Notes under the pieces: generated by a model | Databases searched by the model: none | Seen by the model: only the letters and a program-made list of their open reading frames with translations | What the model was told of the DNA's origin: nothing | Made by a program: the position numbers and the translations under genes | Source of the DNA: Ornithinimicrobium sp. F0845 | Lineage (GTDB): Bacteria; Actinomycetota; Actinomycetes; Actinomycetales; Dermatophilaceae | Direction of reading: 5' to 3' | NCBI RefSeq assembly: GCF_023015765.1 | Contig: NZ_JALKAL010000008.1 | Span: forward strand, 98,939 to 162,938 | Length of the DNA stretch: 64,000 nucleotides | Shown: positions 24,807 to 34,579 of the stretch, piece after piece | Layout of the letters: each line of letters opens with the position of its first letter | Numbering within the stretch: position 1 is the stretch's first letter

Positions 24807-25823
24807 ATGGACCCACGCACCGCACTCGTCACGGGAGCGACCGGCTACGTCGGCGGTCTGCTCGTCCCTCAGCTGCTCGAGGAGGAGTATGCCGTGCGCG
24901 TCCTCACCCGCTCCGGCTCGCTCGAGGCCCCGTGGGCCGACCGGGTCGACGTGCTGCGGGGGGACGCCGCCGTCGAGGACGACCTGAGATCCGCCCTGCG
25001 GGGCGTCGACGTCGCGTACTACCTCATCCACTCGATGGACGGCGGCGACTTCGTCCGGCGCGACCGGGAACTCGCGGGAGGCTTCGGTCGCGCCGCCAGC
25101 CAGGAGGGCGTGACACGGATCGTCTACCTGTCCGGGCTGCACCCGGACGATCAGGAGCTGTCCACCCACCTGGCTTCCCGGGTAGAGGTCGGTGGAATCC
25201 TGCTCGACAGCGGTGTGCCGACCGCGGTGCTGCAGGCGGCGACCGTGATCGGCCGCGGGTCGGCCAGCTTCGAGATGCTGCGCTATCTCACGACCAGGCT
25301 GCCCGTCATGATCGCCCCCAAGTGGCTCAGGAACCGCGTCCAACCGGTGGGGATCGATGACGTGCTGCACTGGCTGGTGGCCGCCGCCCGGCTGCCGGCG
25401 GAGGTGAACCGCACCTTCGACATCGGCGGCCCGGACGTGCTGAGCTACGCGCAGATGATGCAGGTCTTCGCCGAGGAGACCGGTCAGCGCCGTCGTCTCA
25501 TCGTCATGCTCCCCGTGATGACACCGTGGCTGGCCAGCCACTGGGTGGGGTTGGTGACCCCGGTCAAGGCCGGGGTGGCCAGGCCGCTCGTCGGATCCCT
25601 CGTGCACGAGGTGGTGTGCCGAGAGCACGACCTTGAGGAGCTGGTCGGCAGCCCTCCGGGCGGGAGCACGTCCTACCGAGAGGCGGTGCGCCGCGCGATG
25701 CGCAACGTTCAACCCGACCCACGTCACGCGGTCGGGTTCGCCACGGCATTCCTCGGGGTGGGGCTGCTGGTGGTGGGGGCGTGGACGGCGGCGCGGACCC
25801 GGAGCGGCCGTGCGGCACCTTGA
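24807..25823 (+). CDS. NAD(P)-binding SDR-type protein with C-terminal membrane helix
   Basis: ATG at 24807 is 3 bases after the CPBP stop. The 338-aa product opens with an atypical/extended SDR Rossmann motif (TALVTGATGYVGGLLVPQLL). It lacks the YxxxK pair in the classic place but has IVYLSGLHPDDQ and AYYLIHSMDGGDF, typical of NmrA/UbiA-linked 'NAD(P)H-binding' proteins. A helix lies near the end (VGFATAFLGVGLLVVGAWT). It ends the plus-strand run that starts with DUF4397. Related genes occur near light-induced genes in Streptomyces lit loci as I recall; the substrate is unknown. A small hairpin (CCCGGC/GCCGGG, 25824-25846) follows the stop. Confidence 0.75.
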   Translation: MDPRTALVTGATGYVGGLLVPQLLEEEYAVRVLTRSGSLEAPWADRVDVLRGDAAVEDDLRSALRGVDVAYYLIHSMDGGDFVRRDRELAGGFGRAASQEGVTRIVYLSGLHPDDQELSTHLASRVEVGGILLDSGVPTAVLQAATVIGRGSASFEMLRYLTTRLPVMIAPKWLRNRVQPVGIDDVLHWLVAAARLPAEVNRTFDIGGPDVLSYAQMMQVFAEETGQRRRLIVMLPVMTPWLASHWVGLVTPVKAGVARPLVGSLVHEVVCREHDLEELVGSPPGGSTSYREAVRRAMRNVQPDPRHAVGFATAFLGVGLLVVGAWTAARTRSGRAAP

Positions 25824-26002
25824 CCCGGCACAGGCTGCGAGCCGGGACCCGTCCTTCACGTCGGGTGGCCTCGTGCGGGCCTCACGTTCGAGCAGCGCGC
25901 GGCGGGCCTAGCGTCTAGGTTCGACCGAGGAGTCCCGCACCCGGATTCGGCACGCACGGGCTCCACCGGTCCGCAGATCACCGTCCGTGAAAGAGGTGCA
26001 CG

Positions 26003-26542
26003 ATGACCCAGCACGAGTCCCACGACACGAACCCCGCCGACACGGTGCGGGTGAGCGACGACCCGCAGGACGTCGCGCAGGTCCACGACCTGATCTCCGG
26101 CATGGACGTCGCGATGGTGACGACCGTCGACTCCAGCTCGCCCGACGGACGACTGACCAGTCGACCGCTGTCGACCCAGGTCGCGGAGGAGGACGGTGAC
26201 GTGCTCTTCCTCGTGCGCCGGAGCAGCCCGGTGGCCAGCGACGTTCAGGTCGACCCTCGGGTCAACGTCGCGTACTCCTCTAAGAAGGCATGGGTGTCGC
26301 TGGCCGGCGTGGCGACTCTCGTCGAGGATCGGGCGCTCGTGGAACGGCTGTGGTCCAAGGGTGCGGAGGTCTTCATGGAGGGAGGCCCGCAGAACCCGGA
26401 CAACGTCGTCCTGCGCGTCACCGGCGACACCGCACACTACTGGGGCGGAAGTTCTTTCGTGGGCACCGCCGTCAGCACCCTCAGGGCGCTGACCGGGCGC
26501 GCGGAGGGCGAGCCCTCGTCGACCGTCGTCGACCTGCCCTGA
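26003..26542 (+). CDS. Pyridoxamine 5'-phosphate oxidase-like general stress protein
   Basis: ATG at 26003 has GAGGTG upstream. The 179-aa product is a split-barrel flavin-binding protein of the general stress protein 26 type. DVAMVTTVDSSSPDGRLTSR begins the barrel, LFLVRRSSPVASDVQ and VNVAYSSKKAWVSLAGVA follow, and TAHYWGG is the end motif. Such proteins bind FMN/FAD or F420 and are induced by stress; the substrate is not known. It is monocistronic, followed by the pseudogene patch. No operator is obvious. Confidence 0.82.
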   Translation: MTQHESHDTNPADTVRVSDDPQDVAQVHDLISGMDVAMVTTVDSSSPDGRLTSRPLSTQVAEEDGDVLFLVRRSSPVASDVQVDPRVNVAYSSKKAWVSLAGVATLVEDRALVERLWSKGAEVFMEGGPQNPDNVVLRVTGDTAHYWGGSSFVGTAVSTLRALTGRAEGEPSSTVVDLP

Positions 26543-26646
26543 TCAGGCCAGCCATGTGCGGGCCGGCCTGCGCACCCGAAGCCTGATCCCGTCCGAGGAC
26601 AGCACGGCTCTTCTCCTTCGAGTCCTCGGCGACCTGCAACGCCCCT

Positions 26647-27300
26647 TCAGCTGGTTCTGGTGATCGGCGGGAGCCGGTAGCTGCCGTTGAGGACGGCGAT
26701 CTGGAGCCGTACATACGCATGGTGAGATTGAACGGTCCTGTCGCAGGCGGGAAGCCAGTTGGAGGCGTCGTCGGGACGCTGATGCTGGATCTGGATCGTG
26801 AGGGACCCGTGTGCTGCGGTTGTGATTCAGTCGGTTGTGCTGCCGATCGAGTAGCGGCCGAAGTCGTTCTCGATGAAGGCCATCCCGGGTTCGTACATGC
26901 TCAGGTTCCAGAGCACCGAGACCGGTGGTGTCTCCCCGGCCTCGAAGCGGAGCTCGTAACGATGCTCGCCGCTGAGCGGTTCACCTTCTCGGTCGACGGC
27001 CGTATTGGGGTACACGAGTTGCTCGGGCACGTTCGCGCCGATCAGATACGTGGCGAACGCGGCCGTGCGGCAAGGTCCTGGCCGGCGCGTCCGGTGGCGA
27101 ACGTGTAGCGCCAGCCGTCGACGGTGGTGGCCGCGCCGAAGTACGCGTGATCGATGATCTGCTCCGCCATGGGAATCGCTCGGGCCAACCCGCGCCTGGT
27201 CGCGCCATCCAGCATCTCCCCCTCGAAGCCGCGCGCCACGCTGAGCCCGATTCCGTGGAAGACCTGCAGCATATGCGGGGCGCCCAGCGGCGTACAGGAT
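26647..27300 (-). pseudogene. DUF1214 (DUF1254/1214) protein remnant with several frameshifts and a stop
   Basis: Reading the minus strand, DUF1214-like sequence is spread over all frames. HGIGLSVARGFEGEML, then YFGAATTVDGWRYTFATG (to ~27080) is in one frame. It shifts to AAFATYLIGANVPEQLVYPN and VSVLWNLSMYEPGMAFIEN, which meets a TGA at 26829. The same frame continues as ADGSLTIQIQ-like sequence (AAHGSLTIQIQHQRPDDASN), shifts to GPFNLTMRMYGSRS, then shifts back to LNGSYRLPPITRTS with a stop at 26649. The N-terminal DUF1254 part is missing. The start now fuses to a toxin gene fragment. This is a decayed gene, not coding. Confidence 0.75.
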
Positions 27301-27348
27301 GTCTTCCTCGTTGGTGCCGTGTTTGAGCGCGGAGGGGTTGACCTTCAC
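27286..27348 (-). pseudogene. Truncated toxin gene (first ~21 codons) behind an RHH antitoxin
   Basis: ATG at 27348 overlaps the antitoxin stop (ATGA). The first residues MKVNPSALKHGTNEEDILYA look like the N-terminus of a common actinobacterial BrnT-like toxin partner. Right after LYAA the sequence passes into the DUF1214 remnant, so the toxin body is lost. The open frame continues to 26827 only by chance and makes a nonsense chimera. Confidence 0.6.
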
Positions 27349-27545
27349 GCGACGTAGGCGCGGATCGCAGCCCGGATCACATCAGAGCGAGAGGAATGCT
27401 CACGCTCCGCCTGGGCGTCGAGGGCCTCCAGGAGGGTGTCGTCGAGTCGGACCGGCACCACTCGTGCGGGGCCGTCACCCTTGGGCTTACGCCCGCGCTT
27501 GCGCAGAGCTTCCACGGGCCGGACGGCCAACACCGAAACCCTCAA
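27345..27545 (-). CDS. Ribbon-helix-helix (CopG-like) antitoxin, orphaned
   Basis: A 66-aa product with a basic N-terminus (RKRGRKPKGDGPARVVP) and an RHH fold (VRLDDTLLEALDAQAERE, then SSRSDVIRAAIRAYVA). The strand-helix-helix pattern and the ATGA overlap with a toxin-like start identify it as an antitoxin. The reading begins with TTG at 27545, but a GTG at 27515 (VEALRKRGR) is possible and the true start is uncertain. Since the toxin is truncated, this antitoxin no longer has an intact partner here. It may persist as a repressor or by chance. Confidence 0.6.
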   Translation of the reverse strand: MRVSVLAVRPVEALRKRGRKPKGDGPARVVPVRLDDTLLEALDAQAEREHSSRSDVIRAAIRAYVA

Positions 27546-27666
27546 CTGCCGCGTCGGGTGCTCTAGTGGCTTATCGGCGAACGTCTGTCGGCCATCCCCG
27601 GGACGTGCTCTGACGTTCCGCTGCCATGGGCTGATGGAAGCCGACCGTGGCGGCCTTGGTGCTGAT

Positions 27667-28056
27667 CTAGGGCTGTTGCAGCGTCACGGCGATCGCATCG
27701 ATCCTGCCGTTCTCGGTGAGGCGGAACCATTCCTCGTCGAGTTTTTCCCACAGTGCCTCATCCTCGGCGCTGATCTCCTCCTCACCGGTGGGGCGCATGC
27801 GGCGGTACTCGGCCGCGGCACGTTCCACCAAGTCTGCGACGTCGGTCAGGACGAAGCGACGCAGCCCCGCAACGCCATCGGCGATGACACGCGGGGAATC
27901 AGTGATGTGCAGCTCGCCGATGCCGCCGACCAGGCCGCCGTTGTCGGCCATGCCGCCGAGCATCAGGACGGCGCCGTAGGCGAGGTTCTCGTGCCGGGCG
28001 TCGGCCCCTGACAGGTAGGCGTCGATGCAGGCCTGCTGCAAGGCGAAGTCGTCCAT
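27667..28056 (-). CDS. Hypothetical protein, 129 aa
   Basis: ATG at 28056 starts MDDFALQQACIDAYLSGADA; TAGGTT on the minus strand ends six bases before it, so the mRNA may be leaderless. The protein is acidic and helical. LWEKLDEEWFRLTENGRID near the end faintly recalls DUF4375/DMP19-type proteins, but I do not recognise it with confidence. AVLMLGGMADNGGLVGGIG could be a helix-turn pattern. It lies in the toxin-antitoxin patch and stands alone. Codon use is like that of the neighbours. Confidence 0.55.
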   Translation of the reverse strand: MDDFALQQACIDAYLSGADARHENLAYGAVLMLGGMADNGGLVGGIGELHITDSPRVIADGVAGLRRFVLTDVADLVERAAAEYRRMRPTGEEEISAEDEALWEKLDEEWFRLTENGRIDAIAVTLQQP

Positions 28057-28305
28057 GTGCGGAACCTATCTGCCGTGCCGGTCAAGAGATACCTATTGCT
28101 GCATCTCTCCGCATGGGGATGTTGCGAACTCCACCCTCACCCCCCCTGGGAGATCCGCGCTTCTACCCGCTGGGGCGAACCGCGCCGGGGTGTATGCACG
28201 TGCGGGCCTCACTGGACCCGCTCGAGATCCCCAACGGCTCCCCCTGATCGTGAGCGGGGCCGACCCACACACCCTCATGCCGCGCCGCGTGCTGGGCTCG
28301 GGGAG
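28057..28305. other. Non-coding gap within the decayed patch
   Basis: Between the hypothetical gene and the second antitoxin there are about 250 bases with no convincing gene on either strand, no strong hairpin and no repeat. Short open frames here have no ribosome site and no recognisable motif. Confidence 0.4.
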
Positions 28306-28548
28306 TCAGACGGGGCGAGACAGCTCGTGCTCGACGGCTCGGCGGATCCAGGCCGAGACTGAACGGTCGTCAGCTTCTGCGGCGCGCTTCACTTCCTCGA
28401 GCAGGTCCGGTGGGAAGCGCACCGGCACGGGTGTGCTCAGTGGACGCTTGCGGCGACGCGGAGGTCCCTGTGGCTCCTGGTTGCGCGGGTCGGCGTAGAA
28501 CTCGTACTCCTGCTCCGGCGTCATCGGTCGGCTGTCGTCAGTGCTCAT
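28306..28548 (-). CDS. RHH-type antitoxin of a second toxin-antitoxin pair
   Basis: ATG at 28548 (a GTG one codon upstream is an alternative) follows GGAGGGACC. The 80-aa product has an acidic N-terminus (MSTDDSRPMTPEQEYEFYAD), a basic hinge (RRRKRPLSTPVPVRFP) and an RHH-like C-terminal part (DLLEEVKRAAEADDRSVSAW, IRRAVEHELS). It overlaps the end of the toxin-like gene by 11 bases, the usual toxin-first order for this family. The toxin carries a premature stop, so this pair may be inactive too. Confidence 0.65.
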   Translation of the reverse strand: MSTDDSRPMTPEQEYEFYADPRNQEPQGPPRRRKRPLSTPVPVRFPPDLLEEVKRAAEADDRSVSAWIRRAVEHELSRPV

Positions 28549-28852
28549 CACGGTCCCTCCCGTACGTAGCGGCGAGGCCCGAAGACGCCTCGTAGCAGCC
28601 GATCGGTCGGTACTTGCTCGGATCGCCCGATCGAGATGGAGCCAGCGGCACGATCAGTACTCGCCCACTGACTTCCGCGAGCATCAGCCAGTGAGCAGGC
28701 GGCCTGGCCGGGTAGAACAGCGGGTCGCTGCTCCACGCATCGATCACGTCGTCCATCCCCAGGTGGGGATGCTTGAACAAATGAGCGGCTTGCTTGTCGA
28801 TCTCGAAGGGCTCGATGTCATCGAGCGCTTACAGGTCGAAGGGTTCGCTCAT
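28538..28852 (-). pseudogene. Toxin-like gene with an in-frame stop at codon 8
   Basis: ATG at 28852 lies six bases after a -10-like TACACT and opens MSEPFDL, then TAA (28831-28829). The same frame continues as ALDDIEPFEIDKQAAHLFKH, then GMDDVIDAWSSDPLFYPARP, VSGRVLIVPLAPSRSGDPSK and PIGCYEASSGLAATYGRDR to the stop at 28540. The part after the TAA is well preserved and could still be made from TTG at 28780 (80 aa), although no ribosome site is seen. The downstream RHH antitoxin supports a toxin identity. A sequencing error at the TAA cannot be excluded. Confidence 0.55.
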
Positions 28853-28921
28853 ACGCCAAGTGTATTACATACGACTACGCACGCACATGCCGCGTGCCCG
28901 TGCCGGTTCAGAGGGACAAAC

Positions 28922-28965
28922 GAAACCGGCTCCAACTGCGTTTCCGCAGGTCAGAGCCGGTTTTC
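28922..28965 (-). terminator. Hairpin terminator after tRNA-Pro
   Basis: AAACCGGCTC (28923-28932) pairs perfectly with GAGCCGGTTT (28954-28963). An inner stem CTGCG/CGCAG closes a GAAA tetraloop on the minus strand, and the RNA ends GGTTTCG. It begins four bases after the tRNA CCA end, so it is the likely intrinsic terminator of the tRNA transcript. Confidence 0.7.
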
Positions 28966-28968
28966 AGA

Positions 28969-29045
<77 letters not shown>

Positions 29046-29114
29046 TGGCTCGTGCCGTGCGGCACGCAGCGTCGGCAATGTTAACCCAGGATCGGACGCT
29101 GCAACGAATCGCTC

Positions 29115-30041
29115 TCACACGAGGGTGAGCAGCGTCGCCTCCGGACGGCAGGCGAGGCGGAAGGGTGAGTATGGCGAGGCACCCAGTCCCGCGGACACCT
29201 CCAGCCAGGCGGCGCTCTGGGGTGCCGCAGACGACGGCGTCGACCCGGCACCCGGCCACCACCGGGACAGGCCCTTGACCCGACCCGTGTCCAGGTCGCA
29301 GTTGGTGACCAGGGCCCCGTAGAACGGCACGCAGACCTGCCCACCATGGGTGTGGCCGGCCAGCAGCAGCCGGGCGCCGTCGGAGGTCATGGCGTCCAGC
29401 ACCCGCTGGTAGGGCGCATGGGTCACCCCGATGAGGAGGTCCGTGTCCGGGGCGGGTGGCCCCGCGACCTCGTCATAACGGTCGTAGCCCAGGTGCGGGT
29501 CGTCGACGCCGGCGAACTCCAGACGGACCCCGTTCACTTCAAGGCTCTGGCGCGAGTTGGTCAGGTCGAGCCACCCTGCCCCCGTGAACCCGTCCACGAG
29601 GTCCCGGGTGGGCAGTCGTTCCGCCGTGCGCTCGGCGCCCTTGGTGTGGCTGTCGTTGAAGTAGCGCAACGGGTTCTTCGGCGACGGGGGGAAGTAGTCG
29701 TTGCTGCCCAGGACGAACACCCCGGGCAGGTCCAGCAGCCCCTCGTAGCAGTCCAGCACCGCGGGGACCGCGTCCTGGTGGGCCAGGTTGTCGCCGGTGG
29801 TGACCACAAGGTCGGGGCGCAGCGCGGCCAGGGACCGCACCCATTCCTGCTTGGCGCGCTGTCCCGGCACCAGGTGCAGGTCGCTCAGGTGGAGCACCCG
29901 CAGCGGCGCCGCGCCACTGGGCAGCACGGGGACCTCGAACTCGCGCAGGACGAAGGCCCTGGGCTCCACGAGGGTGCTCCAGGCCAGCACACCCGTGCCG
30001 AGACCGGCCAGACCGGCTGCCACACGCCATACAGGGTTCAC
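29115..30041 (-). CDS. Metallophosphoesterase with N-terminal membrane anchor
   Basis: GTG at 30041 gives a 308-aa protein. A hydrophobic segment comes first (VAAGLAGLGTGVLAWSTLV). The calcineurin-like motifs are VLHLSDLHLVPG (DxH), VVTTGDNLAH (GDxx), VLGSNDYF (GNH-like, with S-N-D), GVTHAPYQ and LLLAGHTHGGQVCVPF (GHTHGG), all intact. It resembles the family of YkuE and Rv3683 and likely acts on phosphodiesters at the membrane. It is divergent from the yqeY gene and adjacent to the PonA2-type gene region, as in mycobacteria. Confidence 0.87.
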   Translation of the reverse strand: MNPVWRVAAGLAGLGTGVLAWSTLVEPRAFVLREFEVPVLPSGAAPLRVLHLSDLHLVPGQRAKQEWVRSLAALRPDLVVTTGDNLAHQDAVPAVLDCYEGLLDLPGVFVLGSNDYFPPSPKNPLRYFNDSHTKGAERTAERLPTRDLVDGFTGAGWLDLTNSRQSLEVNGVRLEFAGVDDPHLGYDRYDEVAGPPAPDTDLLIGVTHAPYQRVLDAMTSDGARLLLAGHTHGGQVCVPFYGALVTNCDLDTGRVKGLSRWWPGAGSTPSSAAPQSAAWLEVSAGLGASPYSPFRLACRPEATLLTLV

Positions 30042-30099
30042 CGGTCGATCATCGCAAATCCGAGCCCTCCCGCCGCGCGGCGGTGAGAGACTTGGCCTC

Positions 30100-30564
30100 A
30101 TGACCGAGCAGACCGCACTCAAGGACACCCTCCAGCACGACCTGCACGACGCGATGCGCGCGCAGGACAAGGTGCGCTCGGCGACGCTGCGCATGGCACT
30201 GACCGCCGTCTCCAACGAGGAGGTCGCCGGCACGCACGCACGGGTCCTCACGGACGAGGACGTCCTCAAGGTGCTCGCCAAGGAGGCCAAGAAGCGCCGC
30301 GAGGCCGCGGAGGCCTATGCCGGGGCGGGCCGTCAGGAGCTGGCCGACCAGGAGGAGGCCGAGCTCGCGGTGCTCCAGGGCTATCTGCCCGAGCAGCTCG
30401 ACGACGCAGCGCTGGACGAGCTGGCGGTGGCCGCGGTCGCCGAGGTCGGCGCAAGCAGTATGGCGCAGATGGGCCAGGTCATGAAGGTGCTGCAGCCGCG
30501 GGTCGCCGGCCGGGCCGAGGGTGGCCGGATCGCCGCCGCGGTGAGGCGGGCACTCGGCGCCTGA
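30100..30564 (+). CDS. yqeY: GatB/YqeY domain-containing protein
   Basis: ATG at 30100 (MTEQTALKDTLQHDLHDAMR) starts a 154-aa protein with the YqeY fold. AQDKVRSATLRMALTAVSNE and AKKRREAAEAYAGAGRQEL are characteristic, with LQGYLPEQLDD and the tail domain ASSMAQMGQVMKVLQPRVAG. The C-terminal part is related to the tRNA-binding domain of GatB; free-standing YqeY proteins have no proven role in most species. It is convergent with the PBP gene, 21 bases apart. There is no obvious Shine-Dalgarno. Confidence 0.9.
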   Translation: MTEQTALKDTLQHDLHDAMRAQDKVRSATLRMALTAVSNEEVAGTHARVLTDEDVLKVLAKEAKKRREAAEAYAGAGRQELADQEEAELAVLQGYLPEQLDDAALDELAVAAVAEVGASSMAQMGQVMKVLQPRVAGRAEGGRIAAAVRRALGA

Positions 30565-30585
30565 CGCCGCGGGCCGCTCGCGCGC

Positions 30586-33189
<2,604 letters not shown>

Positions 33190-33448
33190 GGGCACCAAGA
33201 GTACCGGCCGACCCTGAGAAAACCGTGGTCTGAGGACGACCCCACCCCACCTACCGCACCCCTGGCGCCCACCTCCCGCACCTTGGCGGGACCGCGACAC
33301 CCCACCACTGCGTCTTCGAGCCCCGAACGGTTCTTCGGGCTGGTTGCAGTCGGCCCGAGGAACACGTGGGCGCTCGAAGTGGTCGATGAGCCTACGGGTC
33401 GGCGGGTGGTGTGGCGGTGTGCAGGCGACCACCGACCCGGCGACGGGG
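33190..33448. other. Gap where mycobacteria carry whiB4; no WhiB gene seen
   Basis: The 259 bases between the PBP start and the ArsA-like gene hold no WhiB-like frame: no reading has the four-Cys cluster with G(V/I)WGG. A short hairpin (CGAACGGTTCTTCGG) is visible near 33327. In M. tuberculosis, as I recall, whiB4 lies at this point. Confidence 0.45.
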
Positions 33449-34579
33449 TCAGGGCGTGGTGAGGGCGCGCCCGACCTCGCGCAGGGCCGGCAGGTCCGCG
33501 ATGTCGGCACCGGCCAGGGGCACCTGCACGCTGGCCAGCCGCGGGTAGGCGGCGGTGGTGTCGCGGATCAGCCGCCGGTGCCGGGCCGCGACCTCGGCGT
33601 GGTCGGCGTGCACCCGCAGGACCGCGGCAGTGTGCCGGTCGCCGGCTTCCTCGAGCGCCTCGGCTGCGTCGCGGGCCCGGTCCGCGGAGATCCGGGCCCT
33701 TGAGATCGCCACGCGGTTGAGGACCAGCCCAGCCAGGGGCATCCGGTCCCTGGCCAGGCGCTGCACGAAGTAGCCCGCCTCACGCAGGGCGTCCCGCTCG
33801 GGTGCGGCCACCACCACGAAGCGGGTGCCGGGGGCCTGCAGCAGGGCGTAGGTCTCGTCGGCCCGCGCCCGGAACCCGCCGAACACCGTGTCCATGGCGG
33901 CGACGAAGGTGCTGACGTCGAGCATGAACTGCTTGCCGAGGAGCTTGCCGATGGTCGCCGCCGCCACGGACATCCCGACGCCGAGCGCCCGGGCACCGAT
34001 CCGCCCGCCCGCCCGGGCCGGCGCGCTGATCAGCCGGATGAAGCGACCGTCCAGGAACGAGCCGAGGCGGGTGGGTGCGTCGAGGAAGTCCAGCGCGGAC
34101 CGGGACGGTGGGGTGTCCACGATGATGAGGTCCCAGGTCCCCTCGGCGTCGGCCTGGCTGCGGAGCTGGCCGAGCCGCTCCATCGCCATGTACTCCTGGG
34201 TGCCGGCGAAGGAGGACGACAGCGCCTGGTAGATCGAGTTGTCCAGGATCTGCTGGGCGGTCTCCGGGTCGGCGTGGGTGAGCACCACCTCGTCGAAGGT
34301 GCGCTTCATGTCCAGCATCATCGCGTCCAGCGAGCCACCGGCCGCCAGGTCCACCCCGACGACCGGTCGCGGTGTGTTGTCCAGCTCGGTGAGCCCGAGC
34401 GCCTGGGCGAGACGGCGTGCCGGGTCGATGGTCAGCACGACCACCCGGCGTCCGCGCTCGGCCGCGTGCAGCGCCAGGGCGGCGGCGGTCGTCGTCTTGC
34501 CCACGCCCCCGGCGCCGCAGCAGACCACGACCGAGGTCTCGGGGTCCTCCAGCAGCGCGCCCAGGTCAAGGTCGCTCAC
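33449..34579 (-). CDS. ArsA/Get3-like anion-transporting ATPase (second of a pair)
   Basis: GTG at 34579 overlaps the preceding ATPase stop (GTGA). The 376-aa product has the deviant Walker A VVCCGAGGVGKTTTAAALAL, the switch-like IDPARRLAQALG and DLIIVDTPPSRSALDFLDAP, the DTPP motif of the family. It is cytosolic and pairs with the next gene to make the two-gene ArsA-like unit conserved in Actinobacteria (Rv3679/Rv3680 type), shown in mycobacteria to form a complex that handles small metabolites under stress. There is no evidence of arsenite handling: the ArsA Cys triad is missing. Confidence 0.87.
   Translation of the reverse strand: MSDLDLGALLEDPETSVVVCCGAGGVGKTTTAAALALHAAERGRRVVVLTIDPARRLAQALGLTELDNTPRPVVGVDLAAGGSLDAMMLDMKRTFDEVVLTHADPETAQQILDNSIYQALSSSFAGTQEYMAMERLGQLRSQADAEGTWDLIIVDTPPSRSALDFLDAPTRLGSFLDGRFIRLISAPARAGGRIGARALGVGMSVAAATIGKLLGKQFMLDVSTFVAAMDTVFGGFRARADETYALLQAPGTRFVVVAAPERDALREAGYFVQRLARDRMPLAGLVLNRVAISRARISADRARDAAEALEEAGDRHTAAVLRVHADHAEVAARHRRLIRDTTAAYPRLASVQVPLAGADIADLPALREVGRALTTP

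Noticed and set aside
26719..27108. A 129-codon plus-strand frame over the DUF1214 remnant
   Set aside because: The minus strand shows DUF1214 motifs in three frames; the plus frame has none.
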